From an uncultured Lachnospiraceae bacterium (GTDB taxonomy: Bacteria; Bacillota; Clostridia; Lachnospirales; Lachnospiraceae): a stretch of DNA of 64,000 nucleotides. Made by a program: the position numbers and the translations under genes. The number at the start of each line of letters is the position of its first letter. Position 1 is the stretch's first letter. This document shows, in pieces, positions 53,358 to 62,666 of the stretch. The DNA is taken from contig CAJTPO010000014.1 in the NCBI GenBank assembly GCA_910578115.1, positions 1-64,000 on the forward strand, read 5' to 3'. The notes under the pieces were generated by a model. The model did not search any database, had not been told where the DNA came from, and saw nothing but the letters and a program-made list of their open reading frames with translations.

Positions 53358-53412
53358 AATATAAAAGGGGAACTTGTCGTAACACTTTCGGAAGTAAGAG
53401 GGGTAATTGACT

Positions 53413-54654
53413 ATGAAAACAGTAGGTATCATTGCAGAGTACAATCCATTTCACAATGGACATGCCTATCAGATTGCTAAAGCAAAAGAAATGACAGGCG
53501 CAGACTACTGCATCATTGCCATGTGCGGAGACTTCGTGCAGCGGGGCGCGCCCGCTTTGATGGATAAATATCTGCGCGCGGAGACTGCCCTTAAATGCGG
53601 AGCCGATCTGGTGTTGGAGCTTCCTGTCTATTACGCATTGGGCAGTGCGGAATATTTTGCTTCCGGGGCAGTCGCTCTTTTCGACAGGCTGGGAATCGTG
53701 GACACGCTGTGCTTTGGCAGCGAATGCGGTGACCTCAATATCCTGTCGGAATTTGCCATCAGCCTGCTGGCTGAAGGCTCTGTCTTTAAAGAAGCGCTGG
53801 ATAGACATCTGCGGATGGGTTATGCCTATCCCAGCGCCAGAAATGCCGCTCTCCAGGCAAGCGCGCCGCAGCTGACACCTTACCTGCATGTCATGACGAC
53901 TTCCAATAATATTCTGGGCATCGAATACTGCAAAGCCCTTTTTAAACGCAACAGCAAAATCGTCCCCTACACAACCCATCGGGCCGGCAGTTCCTACCAT
54001 GACGCCAGCCTGCTGAATACTTTTTGCTCCGCGCTGGCGATCAGAGAGGCCATCGATGCTTCCGGCAATCTCTCCGAAGTCACGAAACTGATGCCGCCCA
54101 TCGCTTTCGACCTGCTGTCATCACAGTTCGGCAAATCCTGTCCGATCCATGCGGACGACTTCTCTCTGCCGCTGCACTACCAGCTGCTGTCCGAACAGGC
54201 AGAAGGGTTCACCGCTCATCCCGATATTGATCAGGATCTGTCGGACCGCATCGAGAATCTGCTGCCAACATTCCGCGGCTTTACGGATTTCTGCGAGAAG
54301 TTAAAGACCAAGAACCGTACCTACACCCGCATCGCTCGAAGCCTGATGCATATTCTTCTGCAGATCAGGAAGGAAGATCTTCTTACCTTCCAGTCCGAGG
54401 ATTATGTCTATTATGCGCGCATACTTGGTTTCCGTCAGGATGCAACGCCGCTGTTGACCGCCATCAAGGCAAATGGTACCGTACCGTTGCTCAGCCGGCT
54501 GTCCGATGCGGACGAACTGTTACCGGCAAACGGACAGAAGCTTCTTGCCAAAGATATCTATGCCAGCCATATCTATCACAGTCTGGTGCAGAACAAATTC
54601 CCTGACACACCCGATCATGGTAACGAATATACGCGTCCTGTTTTGAAAATATAG
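53413..54654 (+). CDS. tmcAL: tRNA(Met) cytidine acetate ligase TmcAL (YlbM)
   Basis: Uses acetate and ATP to acetylate the wobble cytidine of elongator tRNA-Met. The nucleotidyltransferase motif HxGH is in AEYNPFHNGHAYQI at residue 8, followed by MCGDFVQRGAPAL and LVLELPVYYA. ATG 53413 is chosen over an in-frame TTG at 53407; AAGAGGGG lies upstream. Its divergent neighbour pta makes acetyl phosphate. In Bacillus the gene is ylbM, also next to ylbN(yceD)-rpmF. Confidence 0.95.
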   Translation: MKTVGIIAEYNPFHNGHAYQIAKAKEMTGADYCIIAMCGDFVQRGAPALMDKYLRAETALKCGADLVLELPVYYALGSAEYFASGAVALFDRLGIVDTLCFGSECGDLNILSEFAISLLAEGSVFKEALDRHLRMGYAYPSARNAALQASAPQLTPYLHVMTTSNNILGIEYCKALFKRNSKIVPYTTHRAGSSYHDASLLNTFCSALAIREAIDASGNLSEVTKLMPPIAFDLLSSQFGKSCPIHADDFSLPLHYQLLSEQAEGFTAHPDIDQDLSDRIENLLPTFRGFTDFCEKLKTKNRTYTRIARSLMHILLQIRKEDLLTFQSEDYVYYARILGFRQDATPLLTAIKANGTVPLLSRLSDADELLPANGQKLLAKDIYASHIYHSLVQNKFPDTPDHGNEYTRPVLKI

Positions 54655-54672
54655 AACAGATCGTTTCATTTA

Positions 54673-54705
54673 AAATATCCCCGCAGCTTTGCTGCAGGGA
54701 TATTT
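54673..54705. terminator. Terminator between tmcAL and the PlsC-type gene
   Basis: AAATATCCCCGCAGC pairs with GCTGCAGGGATATTT around TTT. The A/T-rich ends allow it to work on both strands for these convergent genes. Confidence 0.88.
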
Positions 54706-54790
54706 TACTTGTAATGTACTTACCTTCCATTGACAGGCGCGTCCGGCTTAACTAACCGACATTGCAGGTGAATACAGCTCCCGCCCGTGG

Positions 54791-55507
54791 TCAGGCCGGA
54801 CTCAGCGCTTCCTGAATCGTACTGACAATTCGATCACGCACAAGAACGGCAATCTGTGCCGTTGACATATTCTTATACTCATCATAAGGAATCGCCTGCA
54901 GGAAATGCACCTGTGTCACCACCGGCTTCAATGTCCATTCCTCGAACGCCTTGTAGGAATCGACCAGCGCCACCGGGATGATGGGCACTTTCGCTTTTAC
55001 GGCGCTCTTAAAGCTTCCTGCCTTGAATTCTCCCACAGTATTGTGATTCTTATAATAACCGCCCTCCGGAAAAATAATGAACCTGCGCCCATTCTTCGTA
55101 TCTTCCGCCAGCTCTCTAATGAGCGCCACCGACTGCCTCGGATCATCCTTGACCAGCCTTTTGCCATGGATCAGATCGATGAACTGCTTCACCAGAATGC
55201 CGTGGGATTTCGCATCATCGATCACCACCGAACATGGTTTCTCATGAGCATACATGATACCAAGCGCATCGTATTTGCCCTGATGATTGGGAAACAGCAT
55301 GTAACCGCCCTCCTGGGGAAGATGTTCCGTACCGTACTTTCTGGTGGAGATATGCCCTGCCTTCATCATACGGCGGATCGCAAGCTGCGCATACCTGTAA
55401 CATTCCTCTTCCGAATATTTTTCTCCATGCCTGGCCTTGTAGGCCATCCTGGGTATCATATAAATTCTGGGCAGATTACACACGATAACCTGTAGAAAAC
55501 GTAACAT
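54791..55507 (-). CDS. plsC: 1-acyl-glycerol-3-phosphate acyltransferase-like protein (PlsC family)
   Basis: Membrane-associated acyltransferase that would convert lysophosphatidate to phosphatidate. It has the catalytic HX4D motif H75-QGKY-D80, and the phosphate-binding FPEGGYYK near 150. A hydrophobic N-terminus serves as an anchor. This completes the PlsX-PlsY-PlsC route within the window. Length (238) is normal. Confidence 0.9.
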   Translation of the reverse strand: MLRFLQVIVCNLPRIYMIPRMAYKARHGEKYSEEECYRYAQLAIRRMMKAGHISTRKYGTEHLPQEGGYMLFPNHQGKYDALGIMYAHEKPCSVVIDDAKSHGILVKQFIDLIHGKRLVKDDPRQSVALIRELAEDTKNGRRFIIFPEGGYYKNHNTVGEFKAGSFKSAVKAKVPIIPVALVDSYKAFEEWTLKPVVTQVHFLQAIPYDEYKNMSTAQIAVLVRDRIVSTIQEALSPA

Positions 55508-55548
55508 ATCTGCACTCCATTTCTACTCCGACACAAACGCCCCATTTT

Positions 55549-57081
55549 CTATAATAAGGGGGAAAACAGCTTCAAAAACGGTCCGATCACATTGGTCTTC
55601 ACAAACTTTTTCTTACACCATTCCAATGTAATCTGTTGAGACACGGCAAAGGTCTCCTCCATGTCTCTTTTCAGATCCCTGATCATGGATGCCCGGTACA
55701 AAAAAACACCGCACTCAAAATGATGATAGAAGCTTCTGTAATCAAAATTGATCGTCCCCACCACTGCCGTCTCGTCATCACTGAGCACACATTTGGAATG
55801 GATAAATCCCGGGGTGTATTGATAGATTCTGACACCTGCCTCAATCAGACTCTGATAATTGGACTGTGTCAGCCAGTAAACCGTCTTCTTATCCGGCGTT
55901 CCGGGCGTCACGATGCGCACATCCACACCTCGCTTTGCCGCCAGCTTTAAAGCCGTATGCATCTCATTGTCCGTCACCAGATAAGGCGTAAAAATATAAA
56001 GATATTTTCTGGCCGCACCGATCATATTCAGATAAACGTTTTCTCCCACCGTCTCTTCATCCAGCGGCGTGTCCATATACGGCTGCACGATCCCCCCGGC
56101 CGCCGGCCTGTCCACGAACTGATGACGGTATCTGCCATAATATTCTTCCGTATGCCGGGACATATTCCACATCTGCAGGAACATGACCGTAAAATTCCAC
56201 ACCGCTTCCCCTTCGATACGGATCCCCGCATCCTTCCAGTGGTCGCCATGAGTACGCTTGTAATTGATATATTCATCCGACATATTGATGCCGCCGGTAT
56301 AGCCCACCCTTCCATCGATCACCACGATCTTCCTGTGATCCCTGTTGTTGAGCACCAACGCCAGAAAAGGAACCAGTCTGTTGAAAGCGACACACTTGAT
56401 CCCCTTCTTCTCTATCATTTCATTATATTCCTTCGGCAGTAGAAATACACTCCCAACATCATCGTAGATCAGCCTTACTTCCACTCCGGCCCGCACCTTG
56501 CGCTCCAGTACCTCCAGCACGGTATCCCACATGGTTCCCTCTCCCACAATAAAGAACTCCAGAAAGATAAATCTTTCCGCCTGCTCCAGATCCTTAAGCA
56601 GCTGCTTCCACCATGGAAAACCTTCCGGATAATAATCTGCTCTCGTATGTTCCCAGGCCGGCGTATTCGCATAACGCAGGATATAATCACACTGGTTGGC
56701 AATACCTGGATCCGCTGCCCTAAGTCTTTCCATAACCTGCGCGTCCTGCTGCAGATTCGACCGGACAAGTTCACCCGTATGCTCCATGGCCATATACAAT
56801 CTCTTCGGATGGAACACATGCCCCAATGCAAGATACATGACACCGCCAAAAAGCGGAAAGAGCAGGATCGGCACGATCCATGCCATCTTCACCGCCGGGT
56901 TACCCTGTTTTAAGATCAGCGCAATAATGACGCCAAAACTGATCAAACGCAGCGCCATCGCGATCTCCACATAATAATTGCCCCACACGACGATCTCCAT
57001 CATAAAGAACGCCACCTGCAAAATCACGATGAATGCCGTAATCACCAGCCTGTTTAATGCATAATGTAAAAATTTTCTCAT
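55549..57081 (-). CDS. cls: Cardiolipin synthase
   Basis: Phospholipase D-family enzyme that joins phosphatidylglycerol molecules. Two N-terminal membrane helices precede two HKD motifs: HRKIVVIDGRVGYTGG near residue 247 and HSKCVLSDDETAVVGTINFD near 430. The 510-residue length is standard. Its ATG overlaps the SufB-like stop (ATGA), an odd coupling to an Fe-S gene. Confidence 0.95.
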   Translation of the reverse strand: MRKFLHYALNRLVITAFIVILQVAFFMMEIVVWGNYYVEIAMALRLISFGVIIALILKQGNPAVKMAWIVPILLFPLFGGVMYLALGHVFHPKRLYMAMEHTGELVRSNLQQDAQVMERLRAADPGIANQCDYILRYANTPAWEHTRADYYPEGFPWWKQLLKDLEQAERFIFLEFFIVGEGTMWDTVLEVLERKVRAGVEVRLIYDDVGSVFLLPKEYNEMIEKKGIKCVAFNRLVPFLALVLNNRDHRKIVVIDGRVGYTGGINMSDEYINYKRTHGDHWKDAGIRIEGEAVWNFTVMFLQMWNMSRHTEEYYGRYRHQFVDRPAAGGIVQPYMDTPLDEETVGENVYLNMIGAARKYLYIFTPYLVTDNEMHTALKLAAKRGVDVRIVTPGTPDKKTVYWLTQSNYQSLIEAGVRIYQYTPGFIHSKCVLSDDETAVVGTINFDYRSFYHHFECGVFLYRASMIRDLKRDMEETFAVSQQITLEWCKKKFVKTNVIGPFLKLFSPLL

Positions 57082-57995
57082 TTCAAAAATCCGTTAACGA
57101 TCTGCTCCTCTGCTTCCTTCTCCGTCAGCCCCAGCGTCATCAGCTTCATTAACTGTTCCCCGGCGATCTTACCGATGGCCGCTTCATGGATCAGATTCGC
57201 ATCGATATTGTTTGCTGTCAGCTCCGGCACTGCGCTGACACTCGCTTCGTCCATGATGATGGCATCACATTCGCTGTGCCCCTGACACTTACCGTTTCCC
57301 ACGATCCGGCTCTTAAAAAGCTGTCTGGAATGTTCCTTGGCCACCGACCGGGAAATCAGATTGACACTGGAATCATCCCCATTCATATCCACGCTGAAAT
57401 CCGTCTCCGCATACTGCCTGCCATGGGTCATGATCTTCTCCCTTATGACCAGGGATGAGCCCTCGGCCACCTGGGCCGTGGTGACCCGTTTGGTGGAATC
57501 AATCCCCTTGATCTGTACCGTATCCATTTCCAGGGATGCCCCTTCCGCCAGGTGAATCTCAGTCGTCGGATTCATAAGCCTCTCTCCGCTGCCGTCCCCG
57601 CTGCCATAATGCTTCTCCACATATCTGACCTTCGCATTCTTCTCCACGAAAAATCTATGAATCCCCGAATGCTCTGAGGCGCTGCCGCCGCTGTTATGGA
57701 TACCACAGCCTGCGATAATGGTCACATCCGCATTCTCTCCTACAAAAAAGTCGTTGTATACGCTCTCTTTCAATCCACTCTGGCTGAGCACCACAGGAAT
57801 ATGCACACTCTCGTTCCTGGTGCCCGGTTTGATCCGGATATCAATACCGGAATGGTCCTCCTTCGTGGTAATATCTATATTGGCTGTCGTATTCCTGGCC
57901 GCCATCTGTCCGTTGGCACGGATATTATAAGCACCGGCAGGTATCTCATGCAGTCCTGCCACCTGCTCCAACAGGTTCTGTTGTATTGCATCCAT
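57078..57995 (-). CDS. SufB/SufD-like Fe-S assembly scaffold, short form
   Basis: Beta-helix protein of the SufBD family with SufC as its likely partner. SDFSVDMNGDDSSVNLISRSVAK, CQGHSECDAIIMDE, and the C-terminal HEAAIGKIAGEQLMKLMTLGLTEKEAEEQIVNGFL are the family core. At about 305 residues it is shorter than SufB (~470) and SufD (~400). Only one such gene accompanies sufC; there is no sufS, sufU or second SufB/D here. ATG 57995 has GGAGG eight bases upstream. Confidence 0.9.
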   Translation of the reverse strand: MDAIQQNLLEQVAGLHEIPAGAYNIRANGQMAARNTTANIDITTKEDHSGIDIRIKPGTRNESVHIPVVLSQSGLKESVYNDFFVGENADVTIIAGCGIHNSGGSASEHSGIHRFFVEKNAKVRYVEKHYGSGDGSGERLMNPTTEIHLAEGASLEMDTVQIKGIDSTKRVTTAQVAEGSSLVIREKIMTHGRQYAETDFSVDMNGDDSSVNLISRSVAKEHSRQLFKSRIVGNGKCQGHSECDAIIMDEASVSAVPELTANNIDANLIHEAAIGKIAGEQLMKLMTLGLTEKEAEEQIVNGFLK

Positions 57996-58011
57996 CACTG
58001 ATACCTCCCTT

Positions 58012-58734
58012 TTATAATTTATCTGTCAGTGTCTTACAGTGCGCACCGGCGCCAAGAAGCTCCGGTATCACCTCTTCTTTACTTCCCACCTTCTTAATCT
58101 GCCCATCCGCCAGTAAAATGATACGGTCCGCGATGTTCAAAATACGCTCCTGATGGGAAATGATCAGAATAGAACCATGAATCTCCTCATGCATCTTCTC
58201 AAACACATGGATCAGATTCTGAAAACTCCACAGATCGATTCCGGCTTCCGGCTCATCAAAAATGGAAACTTTCGTTCCACGCGCCATGATCATGGCGATT
58301 TCAATCCGTTTCAATTCCCCGCCGGACAAAGATGCATTCACCTCACGGTTTACATAATCTCTGGCACACAGACCCACTTCGGAAAGCATATTGCATATTT
58401 CCGCCATGCTGGCATCTTTACCGGCCGCGATGGACAAAAGCTCCCGCACCGTAATCCCTTTGAAACGAACCGGCTGCTGGAATGCAAAACTAATTCCCAT
58501 ATTGGCCCGTTCCGTGATAGAAAGATCCGTGATATCCACTCCGTCCAGCAAAATCTGCCCTGCCGTTGGTTTTATAATTCCCGCAATGATCCTGGCAAGC
58601 GTACTCTTACCGCTGCCGTTTGGCCCGGTCACGGCAATGAATCTGTCCTCAATGGTCACATTGATATCTTTCAAAATTTCTGCCTCTCTGTTTTCATCTT
58701 CCGCAGAGTAGCAGACACCTTTTAATTCTAACAT
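58012..58734 (-). CDS. sufC: SufC-type ABC ATPase
   Basis: Soluble ATPase that drives the SufB/D-type scaffold. Walker A GPNGSGKST near residue 37, signature NASLSGGELKRIEIAMIMA and Walker B VSIFDEPEAGIDLW are intact. MLELKGVCY is the start, after AAGGAG. It is followed by the single short SufB-like gene, giving a two-gene minimal system. Confidence 0.93.
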   Translation of the reverse strand: MLELKGVCYSAEDENREAEILKDINVTIEDRFIAVTGPNGSGKSTLARIIAGIIKPTAGQILLDGVDITDLSITERANMGISFAFQQPVRFKGITVRELLSIAAGKDASMAEICNMLSEVGLCARDYVNREVNASLSGGELKRIEIAMIMARGTKVSIFDEPEAGIDLWSFQNLIHVFEKMHEEIHGSILIISHQERILNIADRIILLADGQIKKVGSKEEVIPELLGAGAHCKTLTDKL

Positions 58735-58801
58735 GTTGTCACTCCTTCTCTCAATTCATTAGAGTATCTTATCACAAAATCGAATACTTAGCAATCTAAA
58801 A

Positions 58802-58836
58802 ACTGCCGGTATATGATTCCCTCATATACCGACAGT
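58802..58836 (-). terminator. Terminator of the HPr-like gene
   Basis: ACTGTCGGTATATGA pairs with TCATATACCGGCAGT around GGGAA, then TTTTTAG on the minus strand. Confidence 0.92.
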
Positions 58837-58866
58837 TGTCTTAAAATTTCAGAATATATTACCCCG

Positions 58867-59106
58867 CTATGCCTGCGCTATGTACGGTGCGATCGCCGTC
58901 TCAATCTCCGACAGCCTGTCGTGATTTTCCAAAACTCTGAACTCCACAGGCTTTGACAGATCCATGGAAAAAATACCCATGATAGACTTGGCATCGATCA
59001 CATATCTGCCCGTCGCCAAATCGAAATATCCGTCAAACACTTCGATCGCCTTGACAAACCCTTTCACCCTGTCAATAGAATTTAAATCCAGCATATAACT
59101 TTTCAT
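58867..59106 (-). CDS. HPr-like protein lacking the active-site histidine
   Basis: A 79-residue protein with the HPr fold pattern and the regulatory-serine helix KSIMGIFSMDL (Ser41). At the place of the phosphoryl-carrying His (GLHARPA in real HPr) it has LNSIDRVKGF, with no histidine. It therefore cannot carry phosphate in the PTS and may act as a regulator. Such degenerate HPr proteins are common in Lachnospiraceae. Confidence 0.82.
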   Translation of the reverse strand: MKSYMLDLNSIDRVKGFVKAIEVFDGYFDLATGRYVIDAKSIMGIFSMDLSKPVEFRVLENHDRLSEIETAIAPYIAQA

Positions 59107-59181
59107 TTTCTCTCACACCCTTCCCTGCTGTCTGCAGCGTCATGCCTTACCGGCTTCCTTCTGCTTTTCTCATAAACAATT

Positions 59182-59271
59182 TTATGTCATATTCAACTTT
59201 TTGTACAGCCCCAGGTTTACATGTTCCCAAACTGCACGTAACAGTTCTGCCTTCGGCTTCACTGTCACCAT
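59182..59271 (-). CDS. Possible 29-residue open frame between feoB and the HPr-like gene
   Basis: ATG 59271 to TAA 59182 encodes a basic peptide (MVTVKPKAELLRAVWEHVNL at the start). It has only a weak upstream site. The frame stays open upstream of the ATG and overlaps the feoB end out of frame. It could be a remnant, a small protein or chance. Confidence 0.2.
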   Translation of the reverse strand: MVTVKPKAELLRAVWEHVNLGLYKKLNMT

Positions 59272-59305
59272 TTCATCCTGTGCATCCGCAAAAAATTCGT
59301 ACGCT

Positions 59306-61312
59306 TTACAAAAACATCCTCCCGGCATGATAAATCAAAAACGCCACGATCCACGCTGCACCGCACTGCATACATACAATGCAGACCGTCTTCCACAACG
59401 ATCCCATCTCCCTTTTGATGGTCGCAACAGCCGCCACACAGGGCGTATACAATAATGTAAATACAAGATAACTGACCGCAGCAGGCGGCGTGAAGATTTC
59501 CCCCAGCGCCTCGCCAAGGCTGCTCATGCTGGTTCCTGTCAGCACACCAAGCGTACTGACCACCGCTTCCTTCGCGCTGAAACCGCTGATCAGTGCGGTA
59601 GCCGCCCTCCAGTCTCCAAAACCAAGCGGCACAAAGACAGGTGCGATCAGCTTTCCGACCATGGCAAGCAGGCTGTCGCCGGAATCCGTCACCACGTTCA
59701 ATCTGCTGTCAAAGGACTGCAGAAACCAGATGAGCAATGTCGCAATAAAGATCACCGTAAAAGCACGCTGCACGAAATCTTTCGCCTTATCCCACATCAG
59801 CAGCAGCACGCTTTTCGCCGACGGAAATCTGTAATTTGGCAGCTCCATCACGAACGGCATGGGCTTTCCATGGAACATTGTCCTGTTCAAAATAACTGCA
59901 CTAAGAATACCCACCAGAATTCCCAACACGTACAGCCCCATCATCACAAGTGCCTGGTACTCCCGGAAAAAAGCCGCCGCAAACAGTGCATAGATGGGAA
60001 TCTTGGCAGAACAGCTTATAAACGGAATCAGCAGGATCGTCATCTTCCTGTCACGTTCCGAAGACAGGGTCCTGGTAGCCATAACCGCAGGAACGCTGCA
60101 TCCAAATCCTATGAGCATCGCCACAAAGCTCTTGCCGGAGAGTCCTATCTTACGCAGCGGTCTGTCCATCACGAAAGCAATTCTGGCCATGTAACCGGAA
60201 TCCTCCAGGATCGACAGGAAAAAAAACAATACCACGATGATCGGCAGAAAGCTGAGTACACTTCCCACGCCGGTAAAAATACCGTCGATCACAAGACTCT
60301 TTACCACCGGATTAATACCGTACTCCACCAGCGCACGCTCCGTCACTGCCGCCATCCAATCAATCGCCATACTCAGAAGATCGCTCAGGAAAGTACCGAT
60401 CACCCCAAATGTAAGCCAGAATACCAGCAGCATGATCAGCAGAAAAGAAGGGATCGCCAGATATTTTCCCGTCAATACATGGTCAATGCGTACACTTCTC
60501 CTGTGTTCCCTGCTTTCCAGACATTTGATGACCGCCTGACTGCACACGCGCTCGATAAAATCATACCGCATGTCAGCGAGCGCAGCATTGCGGTCCATGC
60601 CGCTGTCTTTCTCCATCTCCACAATGCTGTGTTCCATCAGATCCAGCTCATTTTCCGACAGATGCAGATTTTCTATGATATCATGATCGCCTTCCACGAT
60701 CTTGGTCGCCGCGAACCGCGGAGAAATACCGATCCGCTCCGCATGATCTTCCACCTGATGACTGACCGCATGAATGCATCTGTGCACGGCTCCTTTTTCA
60801 CAAAAATCCATCACTTTCGGATAGATACGGCGCTGTGACACATCCTTTATGACATGGATCAGATCCTCAATCCCTTCATTTTTGACCGCACTGATGGCTA
60901 CCACCGGAATTCCAAGCGCTTCTTCCATCTTCCCGATATCGATGGTGCCGCCGTTGCTGCGCACCTCATCCATCATATTCAACGCCAGAACCATGGGAAT
61001 GTGCATCTCCAGAAGCTGCAGGGTCAGATAGAGATTTCGTTCAATATTTGTGGCATCTACAATATTGATGATCCCGTCAGGATGCTCTTTCAGGATAAAT
61101 CTGCGTGTTACCAGCTCCTCATTCGTATAGGGGCGAATCGAATAGATTCCCGGCAGATCCACCACACAGTCGCCACGCTCCCCACGGATCTCTCCCGTTT
61201 TGGAGTCCACCGTCACTCCGGGAAAATTTCCCACATGCTGATTAGATCCTGTCAGCTGGTTAAACAAGGTTGTCTTGCCACAGTTCTGATTTCCTACCAA
61301 AGCATATCTCAT
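59306..61312 (-). CDS. feoB: Ferrous iron transport protein B
   Basis: Main Fe(II) importer of anaerobes. The cytoplasmic GTPase has GNQNCGKTTLFNQL (G1) at residue 7, DLPG (G3) and NMMDE (G4). The membrane part has many helices with two Gate-like regions (FLPIIVVLFFFLSILEDSGYMAR and CSVPAVMATRTL). At 668 residues it is a shorter FeoB class. It follows feoA. Confidence 0.96.
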   Translation of the reverse strand: MRYALVGNQNCGKTTLFNQLTGSNQHVGNFPGVTVDSKTGEIRGERGDCVVDLPGIYSIRPYTNEELVTRRFILKEHPDGIINIVDATNIERNLYLTLQLLEMHIPMVLALNMMDEVRSNGGTIDIGKMEEALGIPVVAISAVKNEGIEDLIHVIKDVSQRRIYPKVMDFCEKGAVHRCIHAVSHQVEDHAERIGISPRFAATKIVEGDHDIIENLHLSENELDLMEHSIVEMEKDSGMDRNAALADMRYDFIERVCSQAVIKCLESREHRRSVRIDHVLTGKYLAIPSFLLIMLLVFWLTFGVIGTFLSDLLSMAIDWMAAVTERALVEYGINPVVKSLVIDGIFTGVGSVLSFLPIIVVLFFFLSILEDSGYMARIAFVMDRPLRKIGLSGKSFVAMLIGFGCSVPAVMATRTLSSERDRKMTILLIPFISCSAKIPIYALFAAAFFREYQALVMMGLYVLGILVGILSAVILNRTMFHGKPMPFVMELPNYRFPSAKSVLLLMWDKAKDFVQRAFTVIFIATLLIWFLQSFDSRLNVVTDSGDSLLAMVGKLIAPVFVPLGFGDWRAATALISGFSAKEAVVSTLGVLTGTSMSSLGEALGEIFTPPAAVSYLVFTLLYTPCVAAVATIKREMGSLWKTVCIVCMQCGAAWIVAFLIYHAGRMFL

Positions 61313-61352
61313 TTTCCTGCCCTCACCCTCATCTTTTCCCGCACGCGCTCTT

Positions 61353-61574
61353 TCAGAAAACTACTTCAATCTTACCGGCATCTTCCTTGCGGATCGTCAG
61401 CTCGTATCCCCGCAGATGAATCTCGATCGGGTCACCCATAGGCGCTGCTTTCTGCACTTTAACAACCGTCTTCGGAATCAGGCCCATATCCAAAAGCCTG
61501 CAGCGAAGTTCTCCTTCTCCACCAACCTTCACGATCTTCACTTCCTGTCCTACTGCTATCTGATCCAGTGTCAT
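61353..61574 (-). CDS. feoA: Ferrous iron transport protein A
   Basis: Small SH3-like partner of FeoB. The 73-residue sequence has the typical RLLDMGLIPKTVVKVQKAAPMGDPIEIHLRG stretch shared by FeoA domains. It lies 40 bp before feoB. No clear Fur or DtxR box was seen upstream. Confidence 0.93.
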   Translation of the reverse strand: MTLDQIAVGQEVKIVKVGGEGELRCRLLDMGLIPKTVVKVQKAAPMGDPIEIHLRGYELTIRKEDAGKIEVVF

Positions 61575-61657
61575 CTTCCATCTCTCCCACTATGTAGTAT
61601 TCCGGGGCTTGATTCTATTCCCCGGTATCTGCAGTATATTGCCGCATAAATTCAATA

Positions 61658-62593
61658 TCACGGCTGCTGCAGCGGTGCATCCGGCTGATATACCTGCTTA
61701 AATGCCCGATACGTCCTGCCCATTCCCTCTGCCAGCGTGGTGTACACAATCCCGAGTTCCCGCTTACTCTTCTCGTTGGAACAAAGCAGCGTCTCTTCGG
61801 CTTTGGCCGGAAAAGGAATCGGGATTTGCTGTGCCATGGCGCTGTCCACCGTGATCGGGATATCCTGCAGTGCAGCTCTCACTTCCGGATCTGCCGCTTC
61901 CTTCAACGTCTGAAAGAAAAGGGCATAATCCACATCCCCATCCTGACAGAGATTGAAAGCCTGCCCATAAGCTTTCTCATTGCCAAGGGTACGCAGCAGC
62001 GCCTGCGCGGCATCCTTTACGTACACAAACTGAAATCTGCCATCTGCATCCACAAACGCAGGAAGCACCCTGTTTTGCAGCATCATCTGAATATATACCG
62101 ACTCCCTTGGAGCATAATTGTACGGACCATAGAGAATTGCCGGACGAAGCACCGTCCACGGAATGTGCCGTTCACCGCAGACCTTTGCAGCTTCCTGCTC
62201 TAATGCCACCTTTCCTGCAATGTAAGCCCCTGCCTCCCCCGGAAAAATCCGCTGTTCCAGCGCATATTCTTCCGTCCTGACCGCACTGCCGCCTCTTGCA
62301 TAAGCATCCACTGTGCTGATTAACACGTACTGTCCGATCTGCCCGGCAATCCCCTGAACAGCTGACTCCACGTCTCCCGCCTGATATGCGCAGAAATCCA
62401 CAACTGCATCATATTTCTTCGTACACTGTGCAAGAACCTCTGCATCATGCCTGTCACCGGTGATTTCATCTGCCCCAAACGCTCTCATTGAATAGGTTCC
62501 GCGGTTCAATACCGTGACCGTATGCTCTTTCAACGCTTCCATCACAAAGACTCTTCCGTAAAAATAACTGCCCCCGATTACCAGTAAATTCAT
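61658..62593 (-). CDS. NAD-dependent epimerase/dehydratase family protein
   Basis: Extended SDR-type protein. The N-terminal NLLVIGGSYFYGR fits the Rossmann glycine motif in variant form. The active-site region ISTVDAY...YIAGK has Tyr and Lys in the expected order. The C-terminal half has VYVKDAAQALL, as in sugar-nucleotide epimerases. The substrate is unknown. AGGAGG precedes ATG 62593. Confidence 0.85.
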   Translation of the reverse strand: MNLLVIGGSYFYGRVFVMEALKEHTVTVLNRGTYSMRAFGADEITGDRHDAEVLAQCTKKYDAVVDFCAYQAGDVESAVQGIAGQIGQYVLISTVDAYARGGSAVRTEEYALEQRIFPGEAGAYIAGKVALEQEAAKVCGERHIPWTVLRPAILYGPYNYAPRESVYIQMMLQNRVLPAFVDADGRFQFVYVKDAAQALLRTLGNEKAYGQAFNLCQDGDVDYALFFQTLKEAADPEVRAALQDIPITVDSAMAQQIPIPFPAKAEETLLCSNEKSKRELGIVYTTLAEGMGRTYRAFKQVYQPDAPLQQP

Positions 62594-62666
62594 GACCGCC
62601 TCCTGTATTATGCTTTACTCCATGTCAGTGCTCTGTCCCGCCGTCCTGCCCGATACCACTCCGGCT

